NCBI RefSeq assembly: GCF_011090165.1
Contig: NZ_JAADJT010000002.1
Coordinates: forward strand, 248,001-312,000
From: Duganella aceris
GTDB taxonomy: Bacteria > Pseudomonadota > Gammaproteobacteria > Burkholderiales > Burkholderiaceae_D
DNA: 64,000 bases
Direction: 5' to 3'
A model generated the notes under the pieces. It had not been told where the DNA came from. It saw nothing but the letters and a program-made list of their open reading frames with translations, and searched no databases. A program made the translations under genes and the position numbers. Position 1 is the first letter of the stretch, and every line of letters begins with the position of its first letter. Below, piece by piece: positions 24,054 through 32,769 of this stretch.

Positions 24054-26033
24054 ATGCGAGGATGGAAAGCCGCAAGCTACAGCCGGATACGCCACTTCCT
24101 TGATCGTGCGGCGCGTGTGCCGCGATGGTTGGCACACTTGATGAAAGAGGATCTGCCGGTCATGCTGGTGCCGGCCGCCATCGCCGTCATTGCCGAGCAT
24201 TTCGGCGCGCTGCATTTTCTGACCCAGCTCTCCTTGGTGGTTGTCGCCAATCTCAGTCTGCATGTCCCCGCATCTGAACCGTCTTTACAAGAATTTTCAG
24301 CGGTGCAAGAGATTCCCGGCAACAATGCCATTTTGATTTATTTGAATGAGCTGGGCTGGCGCGAACGGTATTTGGAACGCACACCGCTGAACCGCTGCGA
24401 ACTCGCCGACGATATCCGGCAGTTGGCTCTGCTAAAACCCAGGACCTTGACGGTTGATTTCGACTTGTCACCCGCGTTGACCGGCTCAGTCCTCACGGCA
24501 AGCGACGAGCATTTGATTAAATGCCAGACCAAGCTCAACGAGATCCTGGACGAGTTTGCACCAATACTCGTGCTGCTGCTGCCATTTCCGGTGATCCCGG
24601 CTACCGCCGATGGTGGACCGTCCGACGTCAAACGATTCGAGCTGACGCTCAACTGGATGCGGGCACGCTGTGAACGACACGCCGTATTCGGTGATGGATC
24701 CATCCATCAGTCCATCGGCATGGTGGTGAGCACCTATCGCGAGCCCAATAGTCTGGAAGAGCTCGTTTTCCGGCCCAGCCACGACCAGCGCTTGCGCAAC
24801 GCAAACATCTGCCGCGATATCCAGACGACGGCGGGCGGTTTGAGATGGTTGCTGCCATCCCCACCTCATCCACCACCAAAGCCGGAACAGGAAGCGGCGC
24901 TGCACGCGGTTAACTTCAGTCAGTTTCAGAAACAGGTAATCCACCTGTCAATGTATGCGCCCGAGTTTGCGCAACTACAAAAATTAACGGGACACGACGT
25001 TTTTTTCGGCGGCGATTATGGCAATGGCCTCGATAGCTACCGTACTGCGATAAGAGAATTGCCAGGCGTGGCAGTGCATGCGGCAAAATTGGTGACGCTG
25101 AAAGACGAGGTCGCGCAACCACACCACCTGCTCAGATTCTATTTTGATGTATTGATCGCTTTCGTGTTCGCCATCGGCATCACCATATTTTGGCGCAAGT
25201 ACGCTTACTGTCGGCTAAGAATGGTAGGCCTGCGCCGCGAATATTCGTCCATGATGGTGTGCCTGTTTGTGCTGTTCTATACCTTGATGGTGCTCGGCTT
25301 TTTTTTGCTGGCATCCGACTTGTTCAGCGCCGGCATCCTCATTGCGCCCCTACTCATCGCCATCAGCATGCTGTTCGACGGCTTCAGCTCCGGACCTCTT
25401 GCCGCCATGGAGCATATCAATGGCGCCCATTTTCCGGCTCCGACGGTGCCGGGCAAATTCTTTTCCCTGACGCTGGTCCATGTTGGACTGCTGTTGGCTG
25501 TGATAGCCCTGCCCTCGCCAGCTGACTACCCGAATTTTGCCTGGTACGAAGCGTTGTGGAAGGACATAAGAATCATTGCGCTTCCGGCGTTGCTAGCCGT
25601 GATGGCGGACCGATTTTTATCGGTAAGCTACAGCCGCGAACATTCGGAACCGTCAGCGCGTGCCTGGGCCACACCCTGGGTCTGCCTGGTCTTGAGTGTT
25701 GGCCTGGTGCCGCTGATACAAAGAGCGCTGCATTTGACGTTCACCTATCGCATAACGTGGTTATTTTTTTGGCTGCTGGTGTGTACTTACAGCATGTTGC
25801 TTGTCGGCTTGGTTCAGGGCCTGTCCATGCCGAAACGTTTCAAGAAAACGATGGAAACGGAAGGCGGGCGCACGCCGCTGAGCTGGATTGGCATCCGCAC
25901 CCATCCGAGAAGCGCCGGTGAAAAATTGGGCGTGGCCATTTACATCATACGGCAGTACACCTTCTGGCTACTGACGGCGTATGCGTTATGGATTGCCACC
26001 GCAGCACACTTCGAACAATCGCACGGAGCCTAG
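24054..26033 (+). CDS. CHASE2-domain membrane protein without an output domain
   Basis: The start is ATG 24054, chosen for the strong GGAGGAA 8 bases upstream. The 659-residue protein has one N-terminal membrane helix (about residues 34-65). A ~270-residue periplasmic part follows that resembles CHASE2 (NAILIYLNELGWRE, LKPRTLTVDFDLSP, HDVFFGGDYGNGLDSYRT, VHAAKLVTL). About seven C-terminal membrane helices follow (from 365 onward). CHASE2 sensors normally feed a kinase, cyclase or diguanylate cyclase; none is present. A Pro-rich segment (PSPPHPPPKPE) interrupts the sensor part. It leads an apparent operon with an exported protein and an M48 peptidase. Confidence 0.72.
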   Translation: MRGWKAASYSRIRHFLDRAARVPRWLAHLMKEDLPVMLVPAAIAVIAEHFGALHFLTQLSLVVVANLSLHVPASEPSLQEFSAVQEIPGNNAILIYLNELGWRERYLERTPLNRCELADDIRQLALLKPRTLTVDFDLSPALTGSVLTASDEHLIKCQTKLNEILDEFAPILVLLLPFPVIPATADGGPSDVKRFELTLNWMRARCERHAVFGDGSIHQSIGMVVSTYREPNSLEELVFRPSHDQRLRNANICRDIQTTAGGLRWLLPSPPHPPPKPEQEAALHAVNFSQFQKQVIHLSMYAPEFAQLQKLTGHDVFFGGDYGNGLDSYRTAIRELPGVAVHAAKLVTLKDEVAQPHHLLRFYFDVLIAFVFAIGITIFWRKYAYCRLRMVGLRREYSSMMVCLFVLFYTLMVLGFFLLASDLFSAGILIAPLLIAISMLFDGFSSGPLAAMEHINGAHFPAPTVPGKFFSLTLVHVGLLLAVIALPSPADYPNFAWYEALWKDIRIIALPALLAVMADRFLSVSYSREHSEPSARAWATPWVCLVLSVGLVPLIQRALHLTFTYRITWLFFWLLVCTYSMLLVGLVQGLSMPKRFKKTMETEGGRTPLSWIGIRTHPRSAGEKLGVAIYIIRQYTFWLLTAYALWIATAAHFEQSHGA

Positions 26034-26034
26034 C

Positions 26035-26694
26035 ATGTCCCCTCAAAAGTGGTTTCTGATCTTCTCGATGGTGGCGGGCGCCGCGTCCGCCGAGAGCGAC
26101 TGCGCACCGCGCAAATTGCCTCGAAGCGAAACGTCGGCGGCACTGGCGCAGGCTGCCCGTGCGTTGATGAAAACCGATCCATGCCGACTGGTGTCCGGCT
26201 TCACTGCTCAGACCCTGTTTGATGCATGGAACCTGATGGTCTCGACCGACAAGAAGGGCGGATTGAAACTCAATACCGAAACTCCGGCCGGATTGCCTGG
26301 CGGCGACGTGCTCGGTAGCGGCGGCGTCGTGCACTTCGACTTTGCCGCTGTCAGCGGGGAGCAGATCCGCGCGTTCAAACTGCTGGTGGACAACAAGGAG
26401 CTGATCAACTCCGCCGCACCGCCCGCGACGCTGGAGGTGCCGGTAGGGACTTACGACGAGCACGCTGTTTTTGTATGGACATTGACCACAGACAGGCAGA
26501 CCTATCGCGGTCAATTTCACCTGGTCGCGGCGGGTGAGCGCGACATCGTCATGCAAAAACTGGCGGGCCTGGATGCACAGTCACTCGACAGCGTGTCAAA
26601 GCTATTTTACGAAGCGGCCATCTATGACGATTCCGATCTTTATTCGGATCGCGACCGAATTTTCTTGCAGTTGCGCCGCATGCTCAATCTCTAG
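26035..26694 (+). CDS. Exported protein of unknown function in the CHASE2 cluster
   Basis: The start at ATG 26035 lies one base after the CHASE2 gene stop, with GGAG at 26025. The 219-residue protein has a signal peptide (MSPQKWFLIFSMVAGAASA). The mature part has two Cys near its start (SDCAPRK, TDPCRLVSG) that could form a disulfide. A beta-rich middle follows (VVHFDFAAVSGEQIRAFKLLVDN, VFVWTLTTDRQTYRGQFHLVA) and a helical end. No known family was recognised. The tight spacing suggests it works with the membrane sensor and the lipoprotein peptidase. Confidence 0.75.
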   Translation: MSPQKWFLIFSMVAGAASAESDCAPRKLPRSETSAALAQAARALMKTDPCRLVSGFTAQTLFDAWNLMVSTDKKGGLKLNTETPAGLPGGDVLGSGGVVHFDFAAVSGEQIRAFKLLVDNKELINSAAPPATLEVPVGTYDEHAVFVWTLTTDRQTYRGQFHLVAAGERDIVMQKLAGLDAQSLDSVSKLFYEAAIYDDSDLYSDRDRIFLQLRRMLNL

Positions 26695-26721
26695 GAACAG
26701 ACATTTCAAATGGAGGCAAAT

Positions 26722-27768
26722 ATGAGATCGCGGCAACGCATTCGTCTCGCATTGGCTGCGGGGACCGCAGCGCTAATGCTGGGTTGTGCTGGTGGGCTCG
26801 GCGATGGCAACGTGAGCAAGGTTCTGCAATCGAAAGACATACCTACCGGTGCGCAGCACGCTGCTGTGGTGTTCGATCCCATGTGCAAGACCTTGGTCGC
26901 GCCGTTTGGCATTACGGATAACTTGCAATCGCTCACCGGGATGGGCTGGGAGATAATGCAGCTGAAATTACACAGCAATTTCAGTGGCGACGCGACGGAT
27001 CAGTTGGGTACCATACGCAAGGCCGGCAAGACCATGAACTGGTTGCCGATGGACGCGGAACGGCTGCTCGGCGAACACGAGCATATGGAACTCACCGGAA
27101 AAATTCTGGATGCAAAACGCGAAAAAAATAAGCCGATATTACAGTCCAAGGCATTGCTGGCGGAACTGACCAAGCAGATCAAGGAACCGACCCCGTACCG
27201 TTTCGAAATCTATGTAATGCGCGCTTCAAACGGCAACGCCCAAGCTCTCCCAGGCGGCATCATCCACATCGACCTGGACCTGGTGAAGCCGGTGCCGATA
27301 CCCGACAAAGCGTATTTCGCATTGGCACATGAACTTTCCCATATCTTGCAGCGTCATGAAACGCGAGCCGTCCAGGCCCGCTTGACGGATAGCATCGACA
27401 GCGTCGATGGCTTGCGCAAAATAATCGCGACCGCGCAGCAGCAGCCCGATGGGCTACTGGTGTACACCAATGACATCATGCAACGCTTCGTCACCTTTTC
27501 GGAGAATCAAGAGTTGCAGGCCGATGCCTGCGCGGTACGCATCCTGCACGATGTATTCCAGGAACCTCGGCGTCTGACCCAAGTCATACGCGCGTTCCAG
27601 GATAGCCTCGGGCCGGCGACTTCGGCGAGCATGACTCCCAACCAGATCGATACCTGGGTACAAAATGTGGGAAAAATGGGCAACCTGGGCGACCAGCATC
27701 CTAATTCACAGCTGCGAGAGAAAAATCTGCAAGCCATGCTGGCTCTGGTGGCCAGTCCCGGCAAATAG
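26722..27768 (+). CDS. M48-family metallopeptidase lipoprotein
   Basis: The start is ATG 26722, with TGGAGG 6 bases upstream; the earlier ATG at 26710 overlaps that site. The 348-residue protein has a lipoprotein signal (lipobox LMLGC, Cys22). A gluzincin active site follows: His203, Glu204 and His207 in AHELSHILQRHE, and the third zinc ligand Glu264 in ENQELQADACAVRIL. It resembles small periplasmic M48 peptidases such as LoiP/BepA, which handle outer membrane protein quality control. It is the third gene after the CHASE2 protein and the exported protein, suggesting a periplasmic sensing and proteolysis unit. Confidence 0.86.
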   Translation: MRSRQRIRLALAAGTAALMLGCAGGLGDGNVSKVLQSKDIPTGAQHAAVVFDPMCKTLVAPFGITDNLQSLTGMGWEIMQLKLHSNFSGDATDQLGTIRKAGKTMNWLPMDAERLLGEHEHMELTGKILDAKREKNKPILQSKALLAELTKQIKEPTPYRFEIYVMRASNGNAQALPGGIIHIDLDLVKPVPIPDKAYFALAHELSHILQRHETRAVQARLTDSIDSVDGLRKIIATAQQQPDGLLVYTNDIMQRFVTFSENQELQADACAVRILHDVFQEPRRLTQVIRAFQDSLGPATSASMTPNQIDTWVQNVGKMGNLGDQHPNSQLREKNLQAMLALVASPGK

Positions 27769-27831
27769 GCGTGACATTGCGTTCCGGGACGCGGCTTGCT
27801 TGACGTCCATCTAGCTAACTGGACAATGTTC

Positions 27832-27924
27832 TGGCGGAGACGGTGGGATTCGAACCCACGATACAGGTATAAGCCGTATGCATCCTTAGCAGGGATGTGC
27901 CTTCGGCCACTCGGCCACGTCTCC
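27832..27924 (-). tRNA. tRNA-Ser(GCU), copy 1
   Basis: The minus strand reads GGAGACGTGGCCGAGTGG at the 5' end, anticodon GCT in the loop CTGCTAA, a long variable arm, GTTCGAATCCC in the T-loop and an encoded CCA. Length is 93 nt. A second full copy lies at 39849-39941 on the same strand. Confidence 0.97.
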
Positions 27925-27986
27925 TAGTCGATCTCTCAACTATTGTCTTTTCCCGCAACGTTGCCGCGCGGGATGGGACGACCGCT

Positions 27987-28015
27987 ATAGTAAAGCCCCG
28001 CCTCCGTTTGGTCAA
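27987..28015 (-). promoter_or_regulatory. Promoter of tRNA-Ser copy 1
   Basis: Minus-strand TTGACC (28010-28015) and TACTAT (27987-27992) are 17 bases apart. Both hexamers and the spacing are identical at the second tRNA-Ser gene. Confidence 0.75.
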
Positions 28016-28031
28016 GCCGCCCTCCCTCCAT

Positions 28032-28080
28032 TGATGCTCGTTCGAGATAAGTGTAAGCCGATTTGGACGGCTACCGCACC
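28032..28080. promoter_or_regulatory. Shared regulatory element A before an SDR gene
   Basis: TGATGCT, then GATAAGTGTAAGCC (28046-28059), nine variable bases, and GGCTACCGCA recur before the SDR gene at 30976. The AGCC-N9-GGCT dyad (28056-28072) fits a LysR-type site. It lies 71 bases before the SDR start. Confidence 0.6.
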
Positions 28081-28142
28081 GCCCGCCTATCCCCGATACT
28101 GGATCTCAGCTTCTCCACCTTTCCCTACTTCAGGAGTCAGAC

Positions 28143-28943
28143 ATGAACCAAGCAAACAATCGCAATATCGCAGTGGTGACCGGCGCGGCCGGCGGCGTCG
28201 GCAAGGCTTATTCGCTGGGCCTGGCCCGGCGCGGCTATGACCTGCTGCTGGTCGGCCGCACCCAGGCCACGCTGCAAACCCTGGCCGACGAGATCGTCGC
28301 CGCCACCGGCCGCTCGGTCGAAATCGCCGCGCTGGACCTGGCGGACGCCGCCCAACTCGCCCAGCTGGTGCAACGCCTCGGCGCCGATAGCTCCATCACG
28401 CTGCTGGCCAACCTGGCGGGCGTGGCGCAGTTCAGCCCGTTCACCCAGATCAGCGGCGGCAAAATCGCTCAGACCATCGCGGTCAACATCAGCGCCTTCA
28501 CCCAGCTGTGCCATGCCGTGGCGCCGCGTTTCGCCGCCGCCGGCAAGGGCACCATCGTCAATTTCGCTTCCGTGCTGGCGTTCCGCCCTTGGGCCGAATT
28601 CAACGTCTACAACGCTTCCAAGGCCTACGTCGTGGCGCTGTCGCAATCGTTGCAGGCGGAACTGCAGGAAAAAGGCGTGCTGGTGCAGGTGGTCGCGCCG
28701 CCCGCCACCGCCACACCGTTCTGGCTGCAAGCCGGCTTTTCGCACGAAAACCTGCCGGCCAAGGCGGTGATGAAGGCGGACGACCTTGTGGCGGCGGCGT
28801 TGATCGGCCTCGACAAGGGCGAACAGTGGGTATTGCCCTCGCTGTCCGATAGCGCCGTCTGGGACGCTTTCCAGGACAGCCGCGTCAATCTGGTCAAAGG
28901 CATGATGAACGGCACCGTCGCCGAACGCTACATCGCAGCATAA
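28143..28943 (+). CDS. Short-chain dehydrogenase/reductase
   Basis: The 266-residue classical SDR has the cofactor motif VVTGAAGGVGKAYSLGL near the N-terminus, NLAGVAQFSPF in place of NNAG, the catalytic Ser in VNFASVLAF and YNASKAYV with the Tyr and Lys. It resembles ketoacyl-reductase-type SDRs (KR/DltE group). It is an NAD(P)-dependent oxidoreductase of unknown substrate. It starts a plus-strand run (SDR, NmrA, LysR, SDR, carbonic anhydrase) and has a regulatory element in common with the SDR at 30976. Confidence 0.92.
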   Translation: MNQANNRNIAVVTGAAGGVGKAYSLGLARRGYDLLLVGRTQATLQTLADEIVAATGRSVEIAALDLADAAQLAQLVQRLGADSSITLLANLAGVAQFSPFTQISGGKIAQTIAVNISAFTQLCHAVAPRFAAAGKGTIVNFASVLAFRPWAEFNVYNASKAYVVALSQSLQAELQEKGVLVQVVAPPATATPFWLQAGFSHENLPAKAVMKADDLVAAALIGLDKGEQWVLPSLSDSAVWDAFQDSRVNLVKGMMNGTVAERYIAA

Positions 28944-28979
28944 ACAGCACTCTCTCCATCTCTGAAAAAAGGAACTATC

Positions 28980-29864
28980 ATGATCACCAAAGTACTGATC
29001 TCCGGCGCAACCGGCGACACCGGCCGTTCGGCCGTCAAGGAATCCCTGGCCCTGGGCCTGCAAGTGCGCGCCCTGGTGCGCAAGATCGATGCCCGCTCCG
29101 ACGCGCTGGCCGCGCTAGGCGCCGAAGTGGTGGTGGGCGACATCCTCGACCTGAACTCGATCAGCGCCGCCATGAAAGGCGTCGACGCCGCCTACTTCGT
29201 CTATCCGGTCGCCCCCGGCCAGATCCAGGCCACCGCCTACTTCGCCCAGGCGGCCAAGGAAAACGGCGTCCAGGCGGTGCTGAACCTGTCGCAGCGCTCC
29301 GCCAACCGCGAGTCGGAAAGCGATTCCTGCCGCGACACCTTCCTCGGCGAGGAAATCTTCAACTGGTCCGGCGTACCGGTGATCCATCTGCGCCCGACCT
29401 ACTTCCTGGAATGGCTGATGTATCCATGGCAGCTGCCGTTCCTGCAGCAAGGGATACTGCGCATGCCGACCGGCAAGGGCCGCCACTCGCCGATCGCCGC
29501 CGCCGACCAGGGCCGCGCCATCGCCGCCATCCTCAAGGCGCCCGAGGCCCACATCGGCAAGACCATCAACCTGTCCGGTCCGACCGAGATGGACCATGAA
29601 CAAATGGCCGCCGAACTGAGCGTGGCGCTGGGCCGCAAGATCGTGCACCAGGACCTGCCGATCGACGAGTATTGCGCGTCGATCGAAGCGATGGGCGTGC
29701 CGGCCTACATCGTCCAGCACCTGCGCGGCGCGATGGCGGACTACCACGTCGGCCGCATGTCCGGCGCCGACAACAACATCGAAACGCTGACCGGCAGGCG
29801 CTCGATGACGGTCGGCGAGTTCGCCCAGGCCAACATCGGCGTGCTCAACGCCACGGCCGGCTAA
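28980..29864 (+). CDS. NmrA/YwnB-type NAD(P)-binding protein
   Basis: The 294-residue atypical SDR begins with VLISGATGDTGRSAVKESL, the glycine-rich NAD(P) site of the NmrA/HSCARG family. VVVGDILDLNSISAAMKGVDAAYFVYPV follows. The classical YxxxK pair is not conserved, so it may be a redox sensor or quinone/azoreductase-like enzyme rather than a dehydrogenase. It is 36 bases after the SDR gene. A paralogue with the same length lies at 38668-39543 and begins RND operon 2. Confidence 0.88.
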   Translation: MITKVLISGATGDTGRSAVKESLALGLQVRALVRKIDARSDALAALGAEVVVGDILDLNSISAAMKGVDAAYFVYPVAPGQIQATAYFAQAAKENGVQAVLNLSQRSANRESESDSCRDTFLGEEIFNWSGVPVIHLRPTYFLEWLMYPWQLPFLQQGILRMPTGKGRHSPIAAADQGRAIAAILKAPEAHIGKTINLSGPTEMDHEQMAAELSVALGRKIVHQDLPIDEYCASIEAMGVPAYIVQHLRGAMADYHVGRMSGADNNIETLTGRRSMTVGEFAQANIGVLNATAG

Positions 29865-29944
29865 GCCCGCAGCCCCCGCCGGCGTCGCGCATATCATGCT
29901 AGGATTGATCTTCCAACAGCATTAATCGACGCCACGGGGGCACA

Positions 29945-30844
29945 TTGACGGACGTTCAAACCTACAAGCTGTACTCCCGCGTGGCGCGGCTGGGCAGCTT
30001 TTCCGCCGCCGCCCGCGAGTGCGGGCTGGCGCAGTCGCAGGTTTCGCGCATGATCGCCGAGCTTGAAGCCGCGCTCGGCGCACGTCTGCTGGCGCGCACC
30101 ACCCGCGCCGTGGTGCCGACCGAGGCCGGCATGGAATTCCTCTCCCGCATCGAATCCATCCTGGCCTCGCTGGAGGACGCCGAGAACAGCATCCGCGAAA
30201 CCGGCGAGCTGCGCGGCACGCTGCGCATCGCCATGCCGTCCACGCTGGCGATCCGGGTGGTGCTGCCGCGCATGGCGGCGTTCACCGAAAGCCATCCCAA
30301 GTTGCAGATCGAGGTGATGCTCGACGACAAACGCCAGGACATGATCCGCGAGGCGGTCGATGTCGGCATCCGCGTCGGTCCGCTGCCAGACCTGTCCGGC
30401 ACCGCCCGCCTGATCGGCACCATGCAACGGGTGGTGGCCGCGTCGCCGGCTTATCTGGCGCGCCACGGCACGCCGCTGGTGCCGGAGGATATCCTGCGCC
30501 ACCGCATCGTCGGCGGCCCGGCGGGCGCGCATGCGACCTCGTGGCAATTCGAACGCGACGGCAAGCAGGAATCGGTCGACCTGCGGCCGCAGATCTCGGT
30601 CAACGACACCGCCGGCGCGCTGGCGGCGGCCAGCGCCGGGCTGGGCATCGTCTCCACCACGTCCTGGGCCTGCCGCGCGGACGTGGGCAGCGGCGCATTG
30701 GTGCGGCTGCTGCCGGACTGGAAAATGGTCGATCTGCCAGTGCACGCCTATTTCCCCATGGGCCGGGCCACGCGCATGGCGGCGCGCAGCTTCGTCGCCT
30801 TCATCGAGGCCGAGTTCGCCCGCGACCAGCTGCAGCCGCTCTGA
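29945..30844 (+). CDS. LysR family transcriptional regulator
   Basis: The 299-residue protein starts with TTG at 29945 (read as Met, MTDVQTYKLYSRVARLGSF). It has the LysR helix-turn-helix (FSAAARECGLAQSQVSRMIAELE, TTRAVVPTEAG) and the substrate-binding domain (LRGTLRIAMPSTLAIRVVLPRM, DVGIRVGPLPDLSG) of the CrgA/DsdC-like clade. It sits between the SDR/NmrA pair and the next SDR, all on the same strand. It is the best candidate to act at the two AGCC-N9-GGCT elements at 28056 and 30875. Confidence 0.92.
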   Translation: MTDVQTYKLYSRVARLGSFSAAARECGLAQSQVSRMIAELEAALGARLLARTTRAVVPTEAGMEFLSRIESILASLEDAENSIRETGELRGTLRIAMPSTLAIRVVLPRMAAFTESHPKLQIEVMLDDKRQDMIREAVDVGIRVGPLPDLSGTARLIGTMQRVVAASPAYLARHGTPLVPEDILRHRIVGGPAGAHATSWQFERDGKQESVDLRPQISVNDTAGALAAASAGLGIVSTTSWACRADVGSGALVRLLPDWKMVDLPVHAYFPMGRATRMAARSFVAFIEAEFARDQLQPL

Positions 30845-30850
30845 TCCCAC

Positions 30851-30900
30851 TGATGCTGTGCCAGGATAAGTGTTAGCCCGAATCGGCGGCTACCGCATCC
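30851..30900. promoter_or_regulatory. Shared regulatory element B before an SDR gene
   Basis: TGATGCT, GATAAGTGTTAGCC (30865-30878), nine bases, and GGCTACCGCA match element A at 28032. The AGCC-N9-GGCT dyad spans 30875-30891. It lies directly after the LysR stop and 85 bases before the SDR start. Confidence 0.6.
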
Positions 30901-30975
30901 GGATGGCGTGGGCAATACTGAATCCGGTTTCGCAATACTCCCTTTCAGTCCCATCCCACGGAAAGCACATCCATC

Positions 30976-31731
30976 ATGAACATCGAACATTCCATCGTCC
31001 TCGTCACCGGCGCCAATCGCGGCATCGGCCACGCCTTCGTCACCGAACTGCTGGCGCGCGGCGCGGCGAAAATCTATGTCGCCGCGCGCGACACCGCCGC
31101 GCTGCGGGAACTGCTGCTGGCCGGCGGTCCGCGCCTGGTGCCGCTGCCGCTCGACGTCACCGACCCGGACCAGGTGGCCGCAGCCGCCAAGGTCGCGTCC
31201 GACGTCACCCTGCTGATCAACAACGCCGGTTTCGCGGCCTTCGATGGCGCCATCTCCGCGTCCGGCACTGATGCGGCGCGGCGGGAGATGGAGGTCAACT
31301 ACTTCGGCCCGCTCGCGCTGTCGCGCGCCTTCGCGCCGGTGCTGGCGAAAAACGGCGGCGCCATCGTCAACATGTTGTCGATGCTGTCGCTGGTGACGCT
31401 GCCGATGGCCGGCACCTATTCGGCCTCCAAGGCCGCAGCGCTGGCGCTGACGCGCAGTCTGCGCGCCGAGCTGGCCGCGCAAGGCACGCAGGTGCTCGGC
31501 GTGCTGGCGGTGCAAACGGAAACCTCGATGGGCGCCGCCCTGCCCGAGCCGCGCATGACGCCGCAGGAAGTGGTCGGCGACGCGCTGGACGCGGTCCAGT
31601 CCGGCGTCAGCGACGAGGTGGTGGCCGGCGCGCAGACCCGCGCCATTCACGACGCCTTCGTGGCCAATCCCAAAGGCCTGCAAGCGCAGATGTCCACCCG
31701 CCTGCCGCAAGCCGGCGCCGCCCACGCCTGA
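30976..31731 (+). CDS. Short-chain dehydrogenase/reductase
   Basis: The 251-residue classical SDR has VLVTGANRGIGHAFVTELL for the cofactor, LLINNAGFAAFDGAI, the Ser in NMLSMLSLVTLP and catalytic YSASKAAAL. The substrate is unknown. It is 15 bases ahead of a beta-carbonic anhydrase gene and probably co-transcribed with it. The element before it also occurs before the SDR at 28143. Confidence 0.92.
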   Translation: MNIEHSIVLVTGANRGIGHAFVTELLARGAAKIYVAARDTAALRELLLAGGPRLVPLPLDVTDPDQVAAAAKVASDVTLLINNAGFAAFDGAISASGTDAARREMEVNYFGPLALSRAFAPVLAKNGGAIVNMLSMLSLVTLPMAGTYSASKAAALALTRSLRAELAAQGTQVLGVLAVQTETSMGAALPEPRMTPQEVVGDALDAVQSGVSDEVVAGAQTRAIHDAFVANPKGLQAQMSTRLPQAGAAHA

Positions 31732-31746
31732 GCCAGGGGGAACGAC

Positions 31747-32295
31747 ATGGAATTCATCGCATCCCTGATCCAGCGCAACGCCGAATTCGCCGCGACCACC
31801 TTCTCTGCCGACATGAAGATCCTGCCCTCGCGCCGCACCCTGATCCTGGGCTGCGTCGATCCGCGCGTCGATCCGATGGACGTGCTGAAGCTGGCGCCGG
31901 GCGAAGCCGCCATCATCCGCAATGTGGGGGGCCGGGTGAATCCGGCGCTGCTGGAAACGATGTCCATTCTGCGCACGGTGTCGAAGGTCGGCGGCGAAGC
32001 GATCGGCGCCGGCTGGAACTTCGTGGTGCTGCACCACACCAAGTGCGGCATCGCCGGCTGCTACCATCACGCGCCCGCGCTGCTGGCGCGGCACATGGGC
32101 GTGGCGCAGGGCGAAGCGCTGGACGCGCTGGCCATCACCGATCCCTACGCCTCGGTCGCGGTCGACGTGGCGGCGTTGAAGGCCAACCCCGACTTCGCGG
32201 ACGACCTCCAGATCACCGGCATGGTGTACGACGTCGATACCGGCCTGGTGCAAACCGTGGTGCCGACCGCACCCATCAGGACGCCGACGGCCTGA
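31747..32295 (+). CDS. Beta-class carbonic anhydrase
   Basis: The 182-residue protein has the beta-carbonic anhydrase zinc site: Cys36, Asp38 and Arg40 in LGCVDPRVDP, and His97 and Cys100 in LHHTKCGIAGC. NVGGRVNPALL lies between them. It interconverts CO2 and bicarbonate. The protein is shorter than the common 210-230-residue enzymes and resembles the small type II-like group. It follows the SDR gene closely. Why it is grouped with SDR genes is not clear from sequence. Confidence 0.9.
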   Translation: MEFIASLIQRNAEFAATTFSADMKILPSRRTLILGCVDPRVDPMDVLKLAPGEAAIIRNVGGRVNPALLETMSILRTVSKVGGEAIGAGWNFVVLHHTKCGIAGCYHHAPALLARHMGVAQGEALDALAITDPYASVAVDVAALKANPDFADDLQITGMVYDVDTGLVQTVVPTAPIRTPTA

Positions 32296-32316
32296 CGGGG
32301 GCAGCCGAGGCCGCGC

Positions 32317-32757
32317 CTACGATGCGGCCTTGGCCTCTGCCTGATGCACACCGTCCAGCAGATCGCGCAAGGTCATGGACGCCAGCTTTTCCTCCAGCCC
32401 GGCCGAGGCGCGCCGCAGCACGTCGTTCATCCCATCCTTGATGTTCAGGCTGACCACGCAGCTGTCCTGAGGCGGGTAGCTGTGCACGGCGAACACCGGC
32501 GACGCCTCGCTGGCGCGATAAATATCCAGCAGACTGATTTGTTCCGGCGCGCGCGCCAGCCGACACGCGCCGGTGACGCCGCGCGTGGCGATCAGCAAGC
32601 CCGCTTTCGCCAGCCGGGTGATGGTCTTCCTGACAAAAGTGGGATGGGCTTGCACGCTGTCGGCCAGTTCCGCCGACGTGGCTTGCCCACCATTACGGTA
32701 GGCAAGCACGGTGAGGATGTGCGACGCGACGGCGAATTGAACGTTGTTGACTGACAT
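32317..32757 (-). CDS. Rrf2 family transcriptional regulator, YwnA-like
   Basis: The 146-residue protein has the Rrf2 winged helix (VNNVQFAVASHILTVLAYRNG, TSAELADSVQAHPTFVRKTITRLAKAGLL, GVTGACRLARAPEQISLLDIYRA). The three-Cys iron-sulfur cluster of IscR/NsrR is absent; only two Cys remain. This fits the YwnA-type clade. It starts 12 bases after the outer membrane lipoprotein stop, so it is the last gene of RND operon 2. The palindrome in that operon's promoter is its likely target, giving feedback control. Confidence 0.9.
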   Translation of the reverse strand: MSVNNVQFAVASHILTVLAYRNGGQATSAELADSVQAHPTFVRKTITRLAKAGLLIATRGVTGACRLARAPEQISLLDIYRASEASPVFAVHSYPPQDSCVVSLNIKDGMNDVLRRASAGLEEKLASMTLRDLLDGVHQAEAKAAS

Positions 32758-32769
32758 GGCACGGTGCGG

